From an uncultured Olleya sp. (GTDB lineage Bacteria; Bacteroidota; Bacteroidia; Flavobacteriales; Flavobacteriaceae), in the NCBI GenBank assembly GCA_947503885.1, contig CANNFD010000002.1, forward strand, positions 62,001-126,000: a stretch of DNA of 64,000 nucleotides, written 5' to 3'. Below the pieces are notes generated by a model. It made no database searches. It was not told the DNA's origin and saw nothing but the letters and a program-made list of their open reading frames with translations. The position numbers and the translations under genes were made by a program. Below are positions 1-8,696 of this stretch, one piece after another; the first letter of the stretch is position 1, and the number at the start of each line of letters is the position of its first letter.

Positions 1-39
1 AATAATTTTAATTATGTTGAAACAAAAAAAATAATTCTA

Positions 40-195
40 TCAAATCTGAATTCTCAAGTCATAGGTAGGCACAAAGCCAAACTGATGCTGGCTAGCATAA
101 ATAGAGGTAAAAGCGGAAGATAGCTTTAAAATTCGGTCGCTTAATCTGTAAGCTGCTTTTGAAAATAACTTCCCAATTTCCAAAAGCCCGAACAT
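40..195 (-). CDS. Possible small hypothetical ORF, 51 aa
   Basis: An open frame with an ATG at 195 and a TGA at 40-42. The protein starts MFGLLEIGKLFSKAAYR and ends TYDLRIQI. I do not recognise it. Its composition is plausible for a protein, and its G+C is higher than the flanking DNA. However, an opposing plus-strand frame is open across the same bases up to 123, so this may be a gene relic or chance. It has no good promoter or neighbour context. Confidence 0.2.
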   Translation of the reverse strand: MFGLLEIGKLFSKAAYRLSDRILKLSSAFTSIYASQHQFGFVPTYDLRIQI

Positions 196-333
196 AGAAA
201 CAGAGTTCAAAGTGTTCAGCTAATTATAGTACAAATGAAATACTTTTTTTTGAATTAAAAACTTTTTTACAAAAAAAAATTATTTTTTTTAACACCCTAA
301 AAAAACGCATAGTTACAAGCTTTTTAAAAGCAA

Positions 334-367
334 AAGTGCTGCTTTTAAATTAATAAAAGCAGCACTT
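334..367 (-). terminator. Strong hairpin after outer-membrane gene
   Basis: A perfect 14-bp inverted repeat (334-347 with 354-367, loop AATTAA) lies 21 bases past the stop of the minus-strand gene ending at 389. The tail on the minus strand is TT-G-CTTTT, a weak T tract, so it is a probable terminator or 3' stabilising hairpin. Confidence 0.6.
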
Positions 368-388
368 AGCAATATATAAATAGACTAA

Positions 389-1435
389 TTAATCTAAATC
401 GACCCTAATCCCTAAAGAGATATTGTTTTGATCTATTAATTGATTTTTAAATATTGGTGCCAAATCATATTTAGCATATAAGCTTAAATCTCCAAATCCA
501 ATGTAAGCACTGACACCGTAAGTAAATGTATTAGTATTAAATCTACGTCTCATTTTTTCTTCAACACGCTCACCATCTAATTTATAAGTTAATTTTTGTA
601 TTGCTTTGTCATTTAAACCAAAATAACCACCTACTCCAATTTTAAATTTATCATGGTTAAAATAACGGACTCTTCCATCGTCATATACCTTTTTGTTCCA
701 TGGACCAAACTCAAAATGTACAGGGATTACAACACTAGTGGTTCTAAATTTTGCGCTTTTTAAATTACCGTCAAAAGGTTGAAGCGTGGTTTGATTACCG
801 TCTTGAACAAAATACATGTCGTTTTTGATATCTAATTTATTCCAATGTACTGACAATCCATATTTTAGTCTTAAAAAATTAGATTCCTTAAACACTCTAG
901 TACTCCAAAGCCATCCTAACTCAACAAATCCAGAACCACCTAATTTGTATGGCGATTCACTTAGACTTACACCATCAATAATTGCGTTATTAATACCCAT
1001 TGCAAATAGTAATTGATTACCAGTACGTATGTCTTGTTTTGGTGGGGTACGGTTGGTTCTGATTCCTAAAAGCTCTTTGTCTGCAGCTCCAATTGTTACT
1101 GAAAAAACATTTACATCGTTGTCTTCTTGATACTCTTTATTTCTATTTATAAATTCAAGTCTATTAACTGCAATTGCAACTCGGTTTTCTATATTTAGTG
1201 CTCTTTTTTCTGCTGCTGCTTTTTTTAGATGCTCTGCTTCGTCAAAAGTAATATCATCTGCTTCTAATTGATCGTTGATTGCATCAACCTCTAATTTTAA
1301 AGCATTTCGTTCTTCTTTTGTAATTGTTTCTTTTATAGATTCAATATTTGGAATAGAATCTTGTACCTGAGCATTAAGTTGGTTAACTACAACTAAAAAG
1401 AATAGGTAAACTAAGTGTCTTGTAATGTTTTGCAT
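389..1435 (-). CDS. Secreted outer-membrane beta-barrel-like protein, unknown function
   Basis: 348 aa. An N-terminal signal peptide (hydrophobic to about residue 22, then NAQ) is followed by a charged, Glu/Lys/Ala-rich segment (about 30-105) that is probably helical or coiled. The rest has alternating aromatic strands with many Gly and Tyr (for example GYFGLN, SAYIGFGDLSLYAKYD), typical of outer-membrane barrels of the PorT/OmpW-like type. It is the third gene of a minus-strand cassette, 30 bp after the anti-sigma-like gene. The cassette suggests an envelope protein whose expression or state is tied to the ECF sigma factor. No specific family name can be assigned. Confidence 0.75.
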   Translation of the reverse strand: MQNITRHLVYLFFLVVVNQLNAQVQDSIPNIESIKETITKEERNALKLEVDAINDQLEADDITFDEAEHLKKAAAEKRALNIENRVAIAVNRLEFINRNKEYQEDNDVNVFSVTIGAADKELLGIRTNRTPPKQDIRTGNQLLFAMGINNAIIDGVSLSESPYKLGGSGFVELGWLWSTRVFKESNFLRLKYGLSVHWNKLDIKNDMYFVQDGNQTTLQPFDGNLKSAKFRTTSVVIPVHFEFGPWNKKVYDDGRVRYFNHDKFKIGVGGYFGLNDKAIQKLTYKLDGERVEEKMRRRFNTNTFTYGVSAYIGFGDLSLYAKYDLAPIFKNQLIDQNNISLGIRVDLD

Positions 1436-1465
1436 AACTGTTCGATTTTTTAATGATTAATTGAT

Positions 1466-2188
1466 TTAAAAGTCGCGCTCTACCACTGTTGTTTTTAAAG
1501 TTTCATAGCCTGATTTTACAACATGAAACAATCTGTTTTTTAATGACTTATCCGAAGTCATCTCTACTTCTTCCAGTAGCGAGTTTGCGTCTATTTTTTC
1601 TGATTTATAATTGGTATTATTCTGTTTTACAACTGTATAAGCTTCTTTTAAAAGTAAATCAGATTCGTTTAACAAAGTGTTTTCTTCTTCTATAATTGGA
1701 TCCTGTTTTACTTCATTATTAGTAGCAGCTAACACTGTATTGTTTGGTCTTTTTTCTGGAATAACAGCATTTAATGACTCTTTCTTTTTGTCTAATATTT
1801 TTGAAGATGCTAAACCTGAATTATCAGTTTTAGAAGTTGCTTTTTTAGTTTCGGTTTTTAATTTTACCTTTATATACGTTGTTGTATCATTACTATTATT
1901 AACAACTACTTCTACATTATTTGTATTTATTTTGTTTGGTAAAATCACCTCATCTTTAACACCATCTACAATATTAGTCTCTTGATTAGGTTTGTTTTTT
2001 AGCATAGTAACCGCAAAAAATACCCCTGCAATAGTTGCTGCTATCCCTATCCACCAAAATGTAAATTTTGGTTTAGTCTGTTTATTATCTAATTGTGTAT
2101 CTAACTGACTCCAAGCATTTTTACTTGGTGCAATTGTGCGACGCTCTAAAGTGTCTTTTAATTGCTTTTCAAATTTATCTGGTACCAT
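1466..2188 (-). CDS. Single-pass membrane protein, putative anti-sigma factor
   Basis: 240 aa. The cytoplasmic N-terminus (about 1-42) contains a short amphipathic region (FEKQLKDTLERRTIAPSKNAW). One strongly hydrophobic segment follows (about 44-63, FWWIGIAATIAGVFF). The remainder is Asn/Lys/Thr/Glu-rich, low-complexity and presumably periplasmic. The start overlaps the end of the ECF sigma gene by 14 bases, the usual layout of sigma/anti-sigma pairs. No canonical zinc anti-sigma (HxxxCxxC) motif is visible, so the role rests on topology and position. Confidence 0.6.
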   Translation of the reverse strand: MVPDKFEKQLKDTLERRTIAPSKNAWSQLDTQLDNKQTKPKFTFWWIGIAATIAGVFFAVTMLKNKPNQETNIVDGVKDEVILPNKINTNNVEVVVNNSNDTTTYIKVKLKTETKKATSKTDNSGLASSKILDKKKESLNAVIPEKRPNNTVLAATNNEVKQDPIIEEENTLLNESDLLLKEAYTVVKQNNTNYKSEKIDANSLLEEVEMTSDKSLKNRLFHVVKSGYETLKTTVVERDF

Positions 2189-2735
2189 ACTCTTTGGTAT
2201 TAAGTGTCTTAATATTGTCTTGTAACAACTTTCTTGCTTTATATAGTTGAGATTTTGATGTTCCTACACTAATATTTAAAAGCGTTGCTATTTCTGCGTG
2301 TTTGTAACCTTCTATTGCATACATGATAAACACCATTTTATAACCTTCCGGTAATTTATCTATCAATTCCTGCAATTGTGCTACGTCATACTGTTGCGAT
2401 ACGTCGTCATGTATTTCAACGTGGTGATAAGCCTCATCTACAAACTGGATTGTCTTGTTTTGTCTTAAAAACGAAATAGCCTCTCTAACCATAATACGTC
2501 TAATCCAACCTTCAAAACTACCTTCGTGCTTAAAGCTTTTTAGGTTTGTAAATACTTTTAAAAATCCATTTAACATCACTTCTTGTGCATGTTGAGTGTC
2601 CTTAATATAATAACGACAGACACTTAACATTTTTGGTGCATGCAGTTCAAACAATACGTGTTGGGCTTCACGATTATTCTGAATAGCTTTATTTATAAGT
2701 TTAGTTTCGTTATTAAATAATGTAACAACTTTCAC
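2175..2735 (-). CDS. ECF-type RNA polymerase sigma factor
   Basis: 186 aa. The sigma-70 region 2 signature is near residues 60-85 (LKSFKHEGSFEGWIRRIMVREAI is the end of region 2 and the linker). Region 4 HTH is near 125-170 (LPEGYKMVFIMYAIEGYKHAEIA, then LLNISVGTSKSQLYKARK). The length and two-domain layout are those of group 4 sigma factors. It is the first gene of a three-gene cassette with an overlapping membrane protein (likely anti-sigma) and an outer-membrane protein. No clear TAnnTTTG lies just upstream, which would fit transcription by its own holoenzyme (inference). Confidence 0.92.
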   Translation of the reverse strand: MKVVTLFNNETKLINKAIQNNREAQHVLFELHAPKMLSVCRYYIKDTQHAQEVMLNGFLKVFTNLKSFKHEGSFEGWIRRIMVREAISFLRQNKTIQFVDEAYHHVEIHDDVSQQYDVAQLQELIDKLPEGYKMVFIMYAIEGYKHAEIATLLNISVGTSKSQLYKARKLLQDNIKTLNTKEYGTR

Positions 2736-2814
2736 AAATTGTAATGTTTAGTTTGGTCTTCTATTTATAAAGACGCAAATGAAGATAAAAAGGTTGCCTG
2801 AAGATTAAAAAAAA

Positions 2815-3792
2815 TTATTTTTTTCTTTCAATCACATAATTAACCATTAACTCAAGCGAGTCTTTATAGTCTGATTTTGGGAATGCATTTAGTATTGACA
2901 AGGCTTCTTGCTGAAATGCTTTCATTTTTGTAACCGCATAGTCTAAGCCACCATTTTGCTTAACAAATTGAATAACTTGATTGACACGTTTTCTGTCTGT
3001 ATTATGGTTTTTAACAGAGTTAATTAGCCATTTTTTGTCTTTTTTAGAGCAATTATTAAGCACATATATTAAAGGCAATGTCATTTTTTGCTCTTTAATA
3101 TCTATTCCTGTTGGCTTACCTATACTTTGGGTACCATAGTCAAATAAATCGTCTTTAATTTGAAACGCCATACCAATAAGTTCTCCAAATTTACGCATGC
3201 TTTCTACCTCAACCGAGTTAGGTTTTACAGATGCTGCACCAAGACTGCAACATGCTGCGATAAGTGTCGCTGTTTTTTGTCGGATAATCTCATAGTAAAC
3301 CTCTTCTGTAATGTCAAGTTTACGGGCTTTTTCAATTTGAAGTAATTCGCCTTCGCTCATTTCTCTAACTGCAATCGAAATGATTTTTAATAAATCAAAA
3401 TCATTATTATCAATTGATAGTAATAAGCCTTTAGATAATAAAAAGTCTCCAATTAGTACTGCTATTTTATTTTTCCATAAAGCATTAATAGAAAAAAAAC
3501 CACGACGTTTGTTACTATCGTCCACAACATCATCGTGGACTAAAGTGGCAGTATGTATTAACTCGATAACGGACGCACCACGATAGGTACGCTCACTAAC
3601 CTCTCCATTAGACACCATTTTTGCAACTAAAAACACAAACATTGGTCGCATTTGCTTCCCTTTACGGTTTACAATATAATAGGTGATTCTGTTTAACAGA
3701 GCAACTTTAGAAGACATAGACAACCTAAATTTTTGCTCGAAAAGTTCCATTTCAAAAGCAATTGGTTGTTTTATTTGTTCTGTTATTTTCAA
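2815..3792 (-). CDS. Polyprenyl diphosphate synthase (trans-isoprenyl)
   Basis: 325 aa. It condenses isopentenyl diphosphate with allylic diphosphates to make the long-chain precursor of the menaquinone side chain. The first Asp-rich motif is DDVVDD at residues 87-92, followed by RRG. The second is DDLFDYG at 214-220. The usual GKQxRP start motif is at about 45-50 (GKQMRP). The length fits the octaprenyl/heptaprenyl synthase family; product chain length cannot be read from sequence. It stands alone, with a TATTTTTG promoter element about 27 bases upstream. Confidence 0.92.
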   Translation of the reverse strand: MKITEQIKQPIAFEMELFEQKFRLSMSSKVALLNRITYYIVNRKGKQMRPMFVFLVAKMVSNGEVSERTYRGASVIELIHTATLVHDDVVDDSNKRRGFFSINALWKNKIAVLIGDFLLSKGLLLSIDNNDFDLLKIISIAVREMSEGELLQIEKARKLDITEEVYYEIIRQKTATLIAACCSLGAASVKPNSVEVESMRKFGELIGMAFQIKDDLFDYGTQSIGKPTGIDIKEQKMTLPLIYVLNNCSKKDKKWLINSVKNHNTDRKRVNQVIQFVKQNGGLDYAVTKMKAFQQEALSILNAFPKSDYKDSLELMVNYVIERKK

Positions 3793-3818
3793 AATTAGAA
3801 TCTATGTTTTAGTGATTT

Positions 3819-3826
3819 CAAAAATA
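3819..3826 (-). promoter_or_regulatory. -7 element for polyprenyl synthase gene
   Basis: TATTTTTG on the minus strand matches the Bacteroidetes TAnnTTTG consensus, 27 bases upstream of the start at 3792. No TTG is seen at the usual -33 distance. Confidence 0.45.
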
Positions 3827-3937
3827 CGAATAAACTAACAGATGGTAATATTAAAAATTCGCATTTTTTAGACTATTAATAATAGGTTGATTTAATTTTT
3901 GCTATATTTAATATGTTAATCCTTTAAACTTTTTTTT

Positions 3938-4930
3938 ATGAAAAAAATTACATTTTTATTGCTTACCTGTCTAGCTATGACCACCTGGTCTTATGGACAA
4001 TGTACTACAACTACTGGTGGAGCTTACCCTAGTAATGTTGTTAACATCTTAAACCTAGGTACACCTGAAACTATTGCTGCCGACAACTGGCCTAATGCTG
4101 AGTTTTCTGGAATAGGAAATTTAATTGTAGGAAATACTTATACAATTACAGGAACAAATACCACTAGCTTATATATTACTGTTGCTGAAGCTTTACCTGA
4201 CTTTTCTAATTTTGGAACTGTTATTACACATGGTGCTTCTTCAGTAAGTTTTACCGCAACAACAACCGGAATTTATGTTTTTTGGCATTTAGATGCAGCA
4301 TGTAATACACAAGCTAGTGATAACACTGCTACAACTATACAATGTACTAGTGCGTCATGTACTTGTACAGAAACTGCAGTACCTGCTTGTACTACAGCAA
4401 TTGCACCTGTTGACGGAGAATTAAATACTGCTACATCAACCGCTACTGACGGTTCGCGTCAAGTTGCTTTTTCTTGGGATGCTTCTCCTGGAGCAATTAG
4501 CTATGAGATTGTACTTGACGGAAATGTTTTAGGATCAACCCCTAACACTAATGTTAATATTTTTGGATTAGACTATTCCACCGCTTATACATGGTCTGTT
4601 AATCCAATAAATTGTTTTGGTACTGCTACTGGCTGTCCTACTTGGTCATTTACAACAGAAGCTGATCCAGGTTTATCAACCCAAGAGTTTACATTAAATA
4701 ATCAATTTAAAGTGTATCCTAACCCAGCTAATAATGTCATTAACATTAAAACAGATTTGACTATTGATGCTGTTGAAGTATATAATCAAATTGGACAACG
4801 TGTTATTACTATAAAAGGTGAAAACTTAACAGATAGTTCTGTTAATATTCAAGATTTAAACAAAGGTGTTTACTTTATTAAAGTAATGTCTGCTGACAAA
4901 ACACAGACTATTAAATTTATAAAAGAGTAG
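3938..4930 (+). CDS. Secreted protein with T9SS type A sorting domain
   Basis: 330 aa. A Sec signal peptide covers residues 1 to about 20 (MKKITFLLLTCLAMTTWSYG). A Thr/Cys-rich N-terminal domain is followed by a fibronectin type III-like domain at about 152-242 (starting APVDGELNTA, ending WSFTTE). The C-terminal type A sorting domain is about 255-330 (FKVYPNPANNVINI, then LNKGVYFIKV). The C-terminal domain is known to direct cargo through the type IX secretion system, where it is cleaved and the protein released or anchored to the surface. The ligand or enzymatic role is unknown. A strong terminator follows. Confidence 0.88.
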   Translation: MKKITFLLLTCLAMTTWSYGQCTTTTGGAYPSNVVNILNLGTPETIAADNWPNAEFSGIGNLIVGNTYTITGTNTTSLYITVAEALPDFSNFGTVITHGASSVSFTATTTGIYVFWHLDAACNTQASDNTATTIQCTSASCTCTETAVPACTTAIAPVDGELNTATSTATDGSRQVAFSWDASPGAISYEIVLDGNVLGSTPNTNVNIFGLDYSTAYTWSVNPINCFGTATGCPTWSFTTEADPGLSTQEFTLNNQFKVYPNPANNVINIKTDLTIDAVEVYNQIGQRVITIKGENLTDSSVNIQDLNKGVYFIKVMSADKTQTIKFIKE

Positions 4931-4945
4931 TTAACTTTTAAACTT

Positions 4946-4985
4946 AAAAAAAGCGACTTTAAAAATTTTAAAGTCGCTTTTTTTT
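4946..4985. terminator. Bidirectional terminator
   Basis: A long hairpin with AAAGCGACTTTAAAA pairing with TTTTAAAGTCGCTTT, flanked by A and T runs, lies between the convergent T9SS cargo gene and rlmN. Confidence 0.9.
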
Positions 4986-5006
4986 ATGCTTTATACTTAT
5001 TGGTTA

Positions 5007-6047
5007 TTACTCTTTATTTGCTAATTGACCACAGGCTGCATCAATATCCTTACCTCTGCTGCGTCTAATTGTAACAGTTATATTATTATCCTCTAATACT
5101 TTTTGATACATGTCTATAGCCTCCGACCTAGCTTGTTGGAACTCTCCGTCATCAATCGGGTTATATTCAATAATATTTACTTTACTTGGTGCAAACTTAC
5201 AAAACTGTACTAATGCATCGACATCTTTACGTTTATCATTAATCCCTTCCCAAACCACATACTCATAAGTAATACGGTTTTTAGTTTTTTCGTACCAATA
5301 GACTAATGCTTCTCTAAGGTCTGCTAATGGGAATGTTGCATTAAATGGCATTATGGAAGTTCTTACCTCGTCTATTGCAGAATGTAATGAGACTGCTAGT
5401 TTAAATTTAACATCATCGTCCGCCATTTTTTTAATCATTTTTGGCACACCTGATGTGGATACTACAATACGTTTTGGTGACATACCTAAACCTTCTGGCG
5501 ATGTAATCTTATCTATGGCTTTAAGTACGTTATTATAGTTCATTAAAGGTTCTCCCATACCCATAAACACAATATTACTTAACGGTCTGTCAAAGTATAA
5601 TCTGCTTTCTCTGTCTATTGCAACTACTTGATCGTAAATCTCGTCTGGATTTAGATTTCGCATTCGTTTTAATCGTGCTGTTGCGCAAAATTTACAGTCT
5701 AAACTACAACCTACTTGGCTAGACACACAAGCTGTGGTTCTGGTTTTTGTTGGTATTAAAACAGACTCGACTATTAAATCGTCGTGTAATCGCACTGCAT
5801 TTTTTACTGTACCATCACTACTACGTTGCATTACGTCTACTTTGATATGGTTTATTACAAAGTGGTCTTCTAGCATTTGACGGGTCTCTTTAGAGAGGTT
5901 TGTCATATCCTCAAAGGTGTGTGCTCCTTTGTTCCATAGCCACTCGTAGACTTGATTTCCTCTAAAGGCTTTATCCCCTTGAGTTTCAAAAAAGTCTCTA
6001 AGTTGTACTTTAGTTAATGCGCGTATGTCTTTTTTCTTGATATCCAT
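5007..6047 (-). CDS. rlmN: Dual-specificity RNA methyltransferase RlmN
   Basis: 346 aa, the usual length. A radical SAM enzyme that methylates C2 of A2503 in 23S rRNA and A37 in some tRNAs. The [4Fe-4S] cluster motif CSLDCKFC has cysteines at 114, 118 and 121. The methyl-carrier cysteine region AACGQLAN is near residue 339 at the C-terminus. The SAM-binding GMGEPLMNY motif is in the middle of the protein. It is monocistronic between a terminator and a repeat element. A TATTTTTG element sits only 7 bases before the ATG, implying a very short leader. Confidence 0.97.
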   Translation of the reverse strand: MDIKKKDIRALTKVQLRDFFETQGDKAFRGNQVYEWLWNKGAHTFEDMTNLSKETRQMLEDHFVINHIKVDVMQRSSDGTVKNAVRLHDDLIVESVLIPTKTRTTACVSSQVGCSLDCKFCATARLKRMRNLNPDEIYDQVVAIDRESRLYFDRPLSNIVFMGMGEPLMNYNNVLKAIDKITSPEGLGMSPKRIVVSTSGVPKMIKKMADDDVKFKLAVSLHSAIDEVRTSIMPFNATFPLADLREALVYWYEKTKNRITYEYVVWEGINDKRKDVDALVQFCKFAPSKVNIIEYNPIDDGEFQQARSEAIDMYQKVLEDNNITVTIRRSRGKDIDAACGQLANKE

Positions 6048-6054
6048 TGGATTG

Positions 6055-6062
6055 CAAAAATA
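6055..6062 (-). promoter_or_regulatory. -7 element for rlmN
   Basis: TATTTTTG on the minus strand, ending 7 bases before the rlmN ATG. If used, the transcript is nearly leaderless. Confidence 0.4.
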
Positions 6063-6131
6063 GTAATTTTGAATGATGAATGACGTCTGAGTATTTACTT
6101 AACTTTTATTTAATACTTGTCTTTGGTTGGT

Positions 6132-6224
6132 GCATTAGCGATGGAGACATTTGTTGAAGCTCTTGCATTTGCCAAAAAAGCAAATGCGAAGCGACTGTCG
6201 AGAGCGCGACCCTTGGGTAATGCC
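6132..6224 (+). repeat. Flavobacterial intergenic repeat, copy 1
   Basis: It begins GCATTAGCGATGGAG and ends GAGCGCGACCCTTGGGTAATGCC-like. The same ends occur in the copies at 32815-32888 (opposite strand) and 39318-39417. An internal 8-bp hairpin pairs 6165-6172 with 6180-6187 (GCATTTGC/GCAAATGC). It lies between the queA terminator and rlmN and has no coding capacity. Confidence 0.75.
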
Positions 6225-6226
6225 AT

Positions 6227-6264
6227 AAAAAAACCTCTTTTACTTTTTAAAGCGAAAAGAGGTT
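6227..6264 (-). terminator. queA terminator
   Basis: On the minus strand AAAACCTCTTTT pairs with AAAAGAGG and is followed by a seven-T run. It lies just past the queA stop. Confidence 0.8.
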
Positions 6265-6286
6265 TTAGTGTTTTATATTGATTGGA

Positions 6287-7336
6287 TTAGATGATTAACA
6301 TCGCGTCACCGTAGCTGTAAAATTTGTATTTTTCTTTTACTGCTTCTTCGTATGCTTTTTTCATAAAATCGTGTCCTGCAAATGCTGATACCATCATCAT
6401 TAATGTAGATTTTGGTGTGTGAAAGTTAGTAATCATAGCGTTTGCGATACTAAACTCGTATGGAGGGAAAATAAATTTATTGGTCCATCCTTCTACTTCA
6501 TTTAGTGTTCCGCTTGAAGATACTGAACTTTCTATTGCACGCATTGCTGTTGTACCTACTGCACAAATACGACGTTTTTCTTTTTGTGCTTTATTGATAA
6601 TCTCTACTGCTGGAGCTTCGATTTTAAGCTCTTCGCTATCCATTTTGTGTTTAGATAAATCTTCTACTTCAACTGGGTTAAAGGTCCCTAAACCGACGTG
6701 TAAAGTTACTTCTGCAAAATCTACACCTTTAATTTCTAAACGCTTTAATAGGTGTTTTGAAAAATGAAGTCCTGCTGTTGGAGCTGCTACTGCACCTTCT
6801 TCTTTTGCGTAGATGGTTTGGTAACGCTCTTCGTCTTCTGGCTCTACCTCTCTATTGATATATTTTGGTAAAGGTGTTTCTCCTAATTCTTTTAGTTTTT
6901 TTCTAAATTCTTGGTAAGATCCGTCATAAAGAAAACGTAATGTACGTCCTCTAGATGTTGTGTTGTCAATAACTTCTGCTACTAACGTCTCGTCATCACC
7001 AAAATATAGTTTGTTACCTATACGAATTTTACGTGCTGGATCTACTAAAACATCCCATAGACGTTGCTCTTCGTTTAACTCGCGTAATAAAAACACTTCT
7101 ATTCTTGCTCCAGTTTTTTCTTTGTTACCAAATAAACGTGCTGGAAACACTTTAGTGTTGTTAAGTATCATCACATCTTTCTCGTCAAAATATTCGATCA
7201 GATCTTTAAACATTTTATGTTCAATTGTTTGCTCTTTTCGGTTTAATACCATCAAACGAGACTCGTCTCTGTTTTCAGCAGGATACTCTGCTAATAATTC
7301 ATCTGGTAAGTCAAAATGGAAGTGTGATAATTTCAT
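6287..7336 (-). CDS. queA: tRNA preQ1(34) S-adenosylmethionine ribosyltransferase-isomerase
   Basis: 349 aa, the full family length. It transfers and isomerises the ribosyl group of SAM onto preQ1 at the wobble position of Asp, Asn, His and Tyr tRNAs, forming epoxyqueuosine. Family hallmarks visible are [12 protein letters not shown] at the N-terminus, [19 protein letters not shown] in the middle and [18 protein letters not shown] near the C-terminus. It has its own two-part promoter and a downstream hairpin, so it is probably a single-gene unit despite lying in a minus-strand run. No other queuosine gene is in the window. Confidence 0.97.
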   Translation of the reverse strand: MKLSHFHFDLPDELLAEYPAENRDESRLMVLNRKEQTIEHKMFKDLIEYFDEKDVMILNNTKVFPARLFGNKEKTGARIEVFLLRELNEEQRLWDVLVDPARKIRIGNKLYFGDDETLVAEVIDNTTSRGRTLRFLYDGSYQEFRKKLKELGETPLPKYINREVEPEDEERYQTIYAKEEGAVAAPTAGLHFSKHLLKRLEIKGVDFAEVTLHVGLGTFNPVEVEDLSKHKMDSEELKIEAPAVEIINKAQKEKRRICAVGTTAMRAIESSVSSSGTLNEVEGWTNKFIFPPYEFSIANAMITNFHTPKSTLMMMVSAFAGHDFMKKAYEEAVKEKYKFYSYGDAMLII

Positions 7337-7368
7337 TTATAAAATAGTTGTTAAGTTAACAAGAATGC

Positions 7369-7400
7369 AAATATACAATCTGGAGATAGGGGTTGTCAAG
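7369..7400 (-). promoter_or_regulatory. queA promoter
   Basis: On the minus strand, TTG (7398-7400) and TATATTTG (7369-7376) are separated by 21 bases, matching the Bacteroidetes -33/-7 pattern. The predicted start gives a leader of roughly 25 bases. Confidence 0.65.
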
Positions 7401-7421
7401 TAAATGAGCAATTATTATTTG

Positions 7422-8654
7422 CTAAACACTAAATATATAGCCTAAATCTGCCAAATCGTCCCAAAACATTGGGTAGGATTTTGAAACTACTTTAGAATCT
7501 TGGATTATTATTGGCACTTTTAAAGCTAAAGGTGCAAATGCCATAGCCATCCTATGATCATTATAGGTAGAAATTAATATGTTTTGCTTACAATTACTAG
7601 AGGGTTTTAACATTAAACTGTGGTCTGTAATAGCGACTTCTCCTCCAAGTTTTTCGAGCTCAGTTTTTAAAGCTACTAAGCGGTCTGTTTCTTTAATTTT
7701 TAGGGTATGCAATCCTGTTAATTGACAACTTAATCCTAACCCAAACGCTGTAACCGCTATGGTTTGCGCAATATCTGGCGCATTTTTTAAATCGAAATTT
7801 ATATTGGTTTTTAAAGTTGTGTCTTCCGTTTTTTGAAGCACAATTGTATGGTCCCTAAATGTTGTAGTAACACCAAATGTTTTATAAATGTCTGCTAAAA
7901 CGGAATCGCCTTGTAGGCTATTTTGTTTATAAGAGGATAATTGTATGCTTGTTCCAATTGCTGACATTGCTACAATACTATAAAAATAGGACGCTGATGA
8001 CCAGTCACTCTCTACCGTTAATTGTGGGTTACTAACTTCTAATTTTTGTTTTGGCTGGATGGTTATTAAATTGTCTTCAAATTTTGTTTGTATTCCAATC
8101 TCTTCCAACAAGCTTAATGTCATGTTTATATATGGTACGGACGTAATTTCTCCTTCTAAAGTTAATTCTAAACCATTTTCTAATTTTGGTGCGATTAACA
8201 ATAAAGCCGAAATGTATTGACTACTAACATTTGCTTTTAAAGTGACCTTATTTTTAGTTAGTTTTTTACCTTTTATAAGTAATGGCGGAAAACCTTGATT
8301 TTGGGTATAAGTAATATCTGCACCCAATTGATTTAGAGCGTCAACTAGAATAGCTATTGGACGCTCTTTCATGCGTTTAGATCCTGTCAACTCTATTTTT
8401 TGTCCTTCTTGTGTCGAAAAATAAGCGGTTAAAAAACGCATTGCGGTCCCTGCATGATGGATGTCTACAAGATTACCCTTGGCGTTTAATGCTTTTGACA
8501 TTAACACAGAATCGTCACTATTAGACACATTATTTATCTTTATCTCTGGATACAATGCTTGCAACAACAATAGTCTGTTAGACTCGCTTTTTGACCCTGT
8601 AATTTGGATTGTATTCGATTTGTGTATTGTTGACTTATGTAAGTGTAAACTCAT
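7422..8654 (-). CDS. aroA: 3-phosphoshikimate 1-carboxyvinyltransferase (EPSP synthase)
   Basis: 410 aa. It joins phosphoenolpyruvate to shikimate-3-phosphate, the sixth shikimate-pathway step. It shows SKSESNRLLLLQA near the N-terminus (substrate-binding Lys and Ser), HAGTAMRFLTAYF (the G-T-A-x-R motif) around residue 63, the catalytic Asp context NAPDIAQ, the Glu in LKIKETDRL and the Arg in YNDHRMAMAFAP. It is somewhat shorter than E. coli AroA (427 aa). It lies 42 bases after the MazG-like gene and is probably the last gene of the rsgA-dtd-mazG-aroA run. It is separate from the attenuated aromatic operon upstream. Confidence 0.95.
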   Translation of the reverse strand: MSLHLHKSTIHKSNTIQITGSKSESNRLLLLQALYPEIKINNVSNSDDSVLMSKALNAKGNLVDIHHAGTAMRFLTAYFSTQEGQKIELTGSKRMKERPIAILVDALNQLGADITYTQNQGFPPLLIKGKKLTKNKVTLKANVSSQYISALLLIAPKLENGLELTLEGEITSVPYINMTLSLLEEIGIQTKFEDNLITIQPKQKLEVSNPQLTVESDWSSASYFYSIVAMSAIGTSIQLSSYKQNSLQGDSVLADIYKTFGVTTTFRDHTIVLQKTEDTTLKTNINFDLKNAPDIAQTIAVTAFGLGLSCQLTGLHTLKIKETDRLVALKTELEKLGGEVAITDHSLMLKPSSNCKQNILISTYNDHRMAMAFAPLALKVPIIIQDSKVVSKSYPMFWDDLADLGYIFSV

Positions 8655-8696
8655 ATTTTTAATTAAAGAACTGTCTGAGTAGAAATATCTAAAATT

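Larger units (their letters stand above)
1..388. other. Intergenic edge, no confident gene
   Basis: No recognisable gene lies here. From about 58 to 215 the DNA is visibly richer in G and C than the very AT-rich stretch at 230-300. It is open on the plus strand from the window edge to a TAG at 121-123, which could be the tail of a gene starting outside. It is also open on the minus strand from an ATG at 195 to a TGA at 40 (51 codons, unrecognised). The two frames overlap, so at most one is likely real. Bases 334-367 hold a strong hairpin, listed separately. Confidence 0.5.

Noticed and set aside
6960-7403. 147-codon plus-strand frame over queA
   Set aside because: It lies antisense to conserved queA and its composition follows from the opposite strand.
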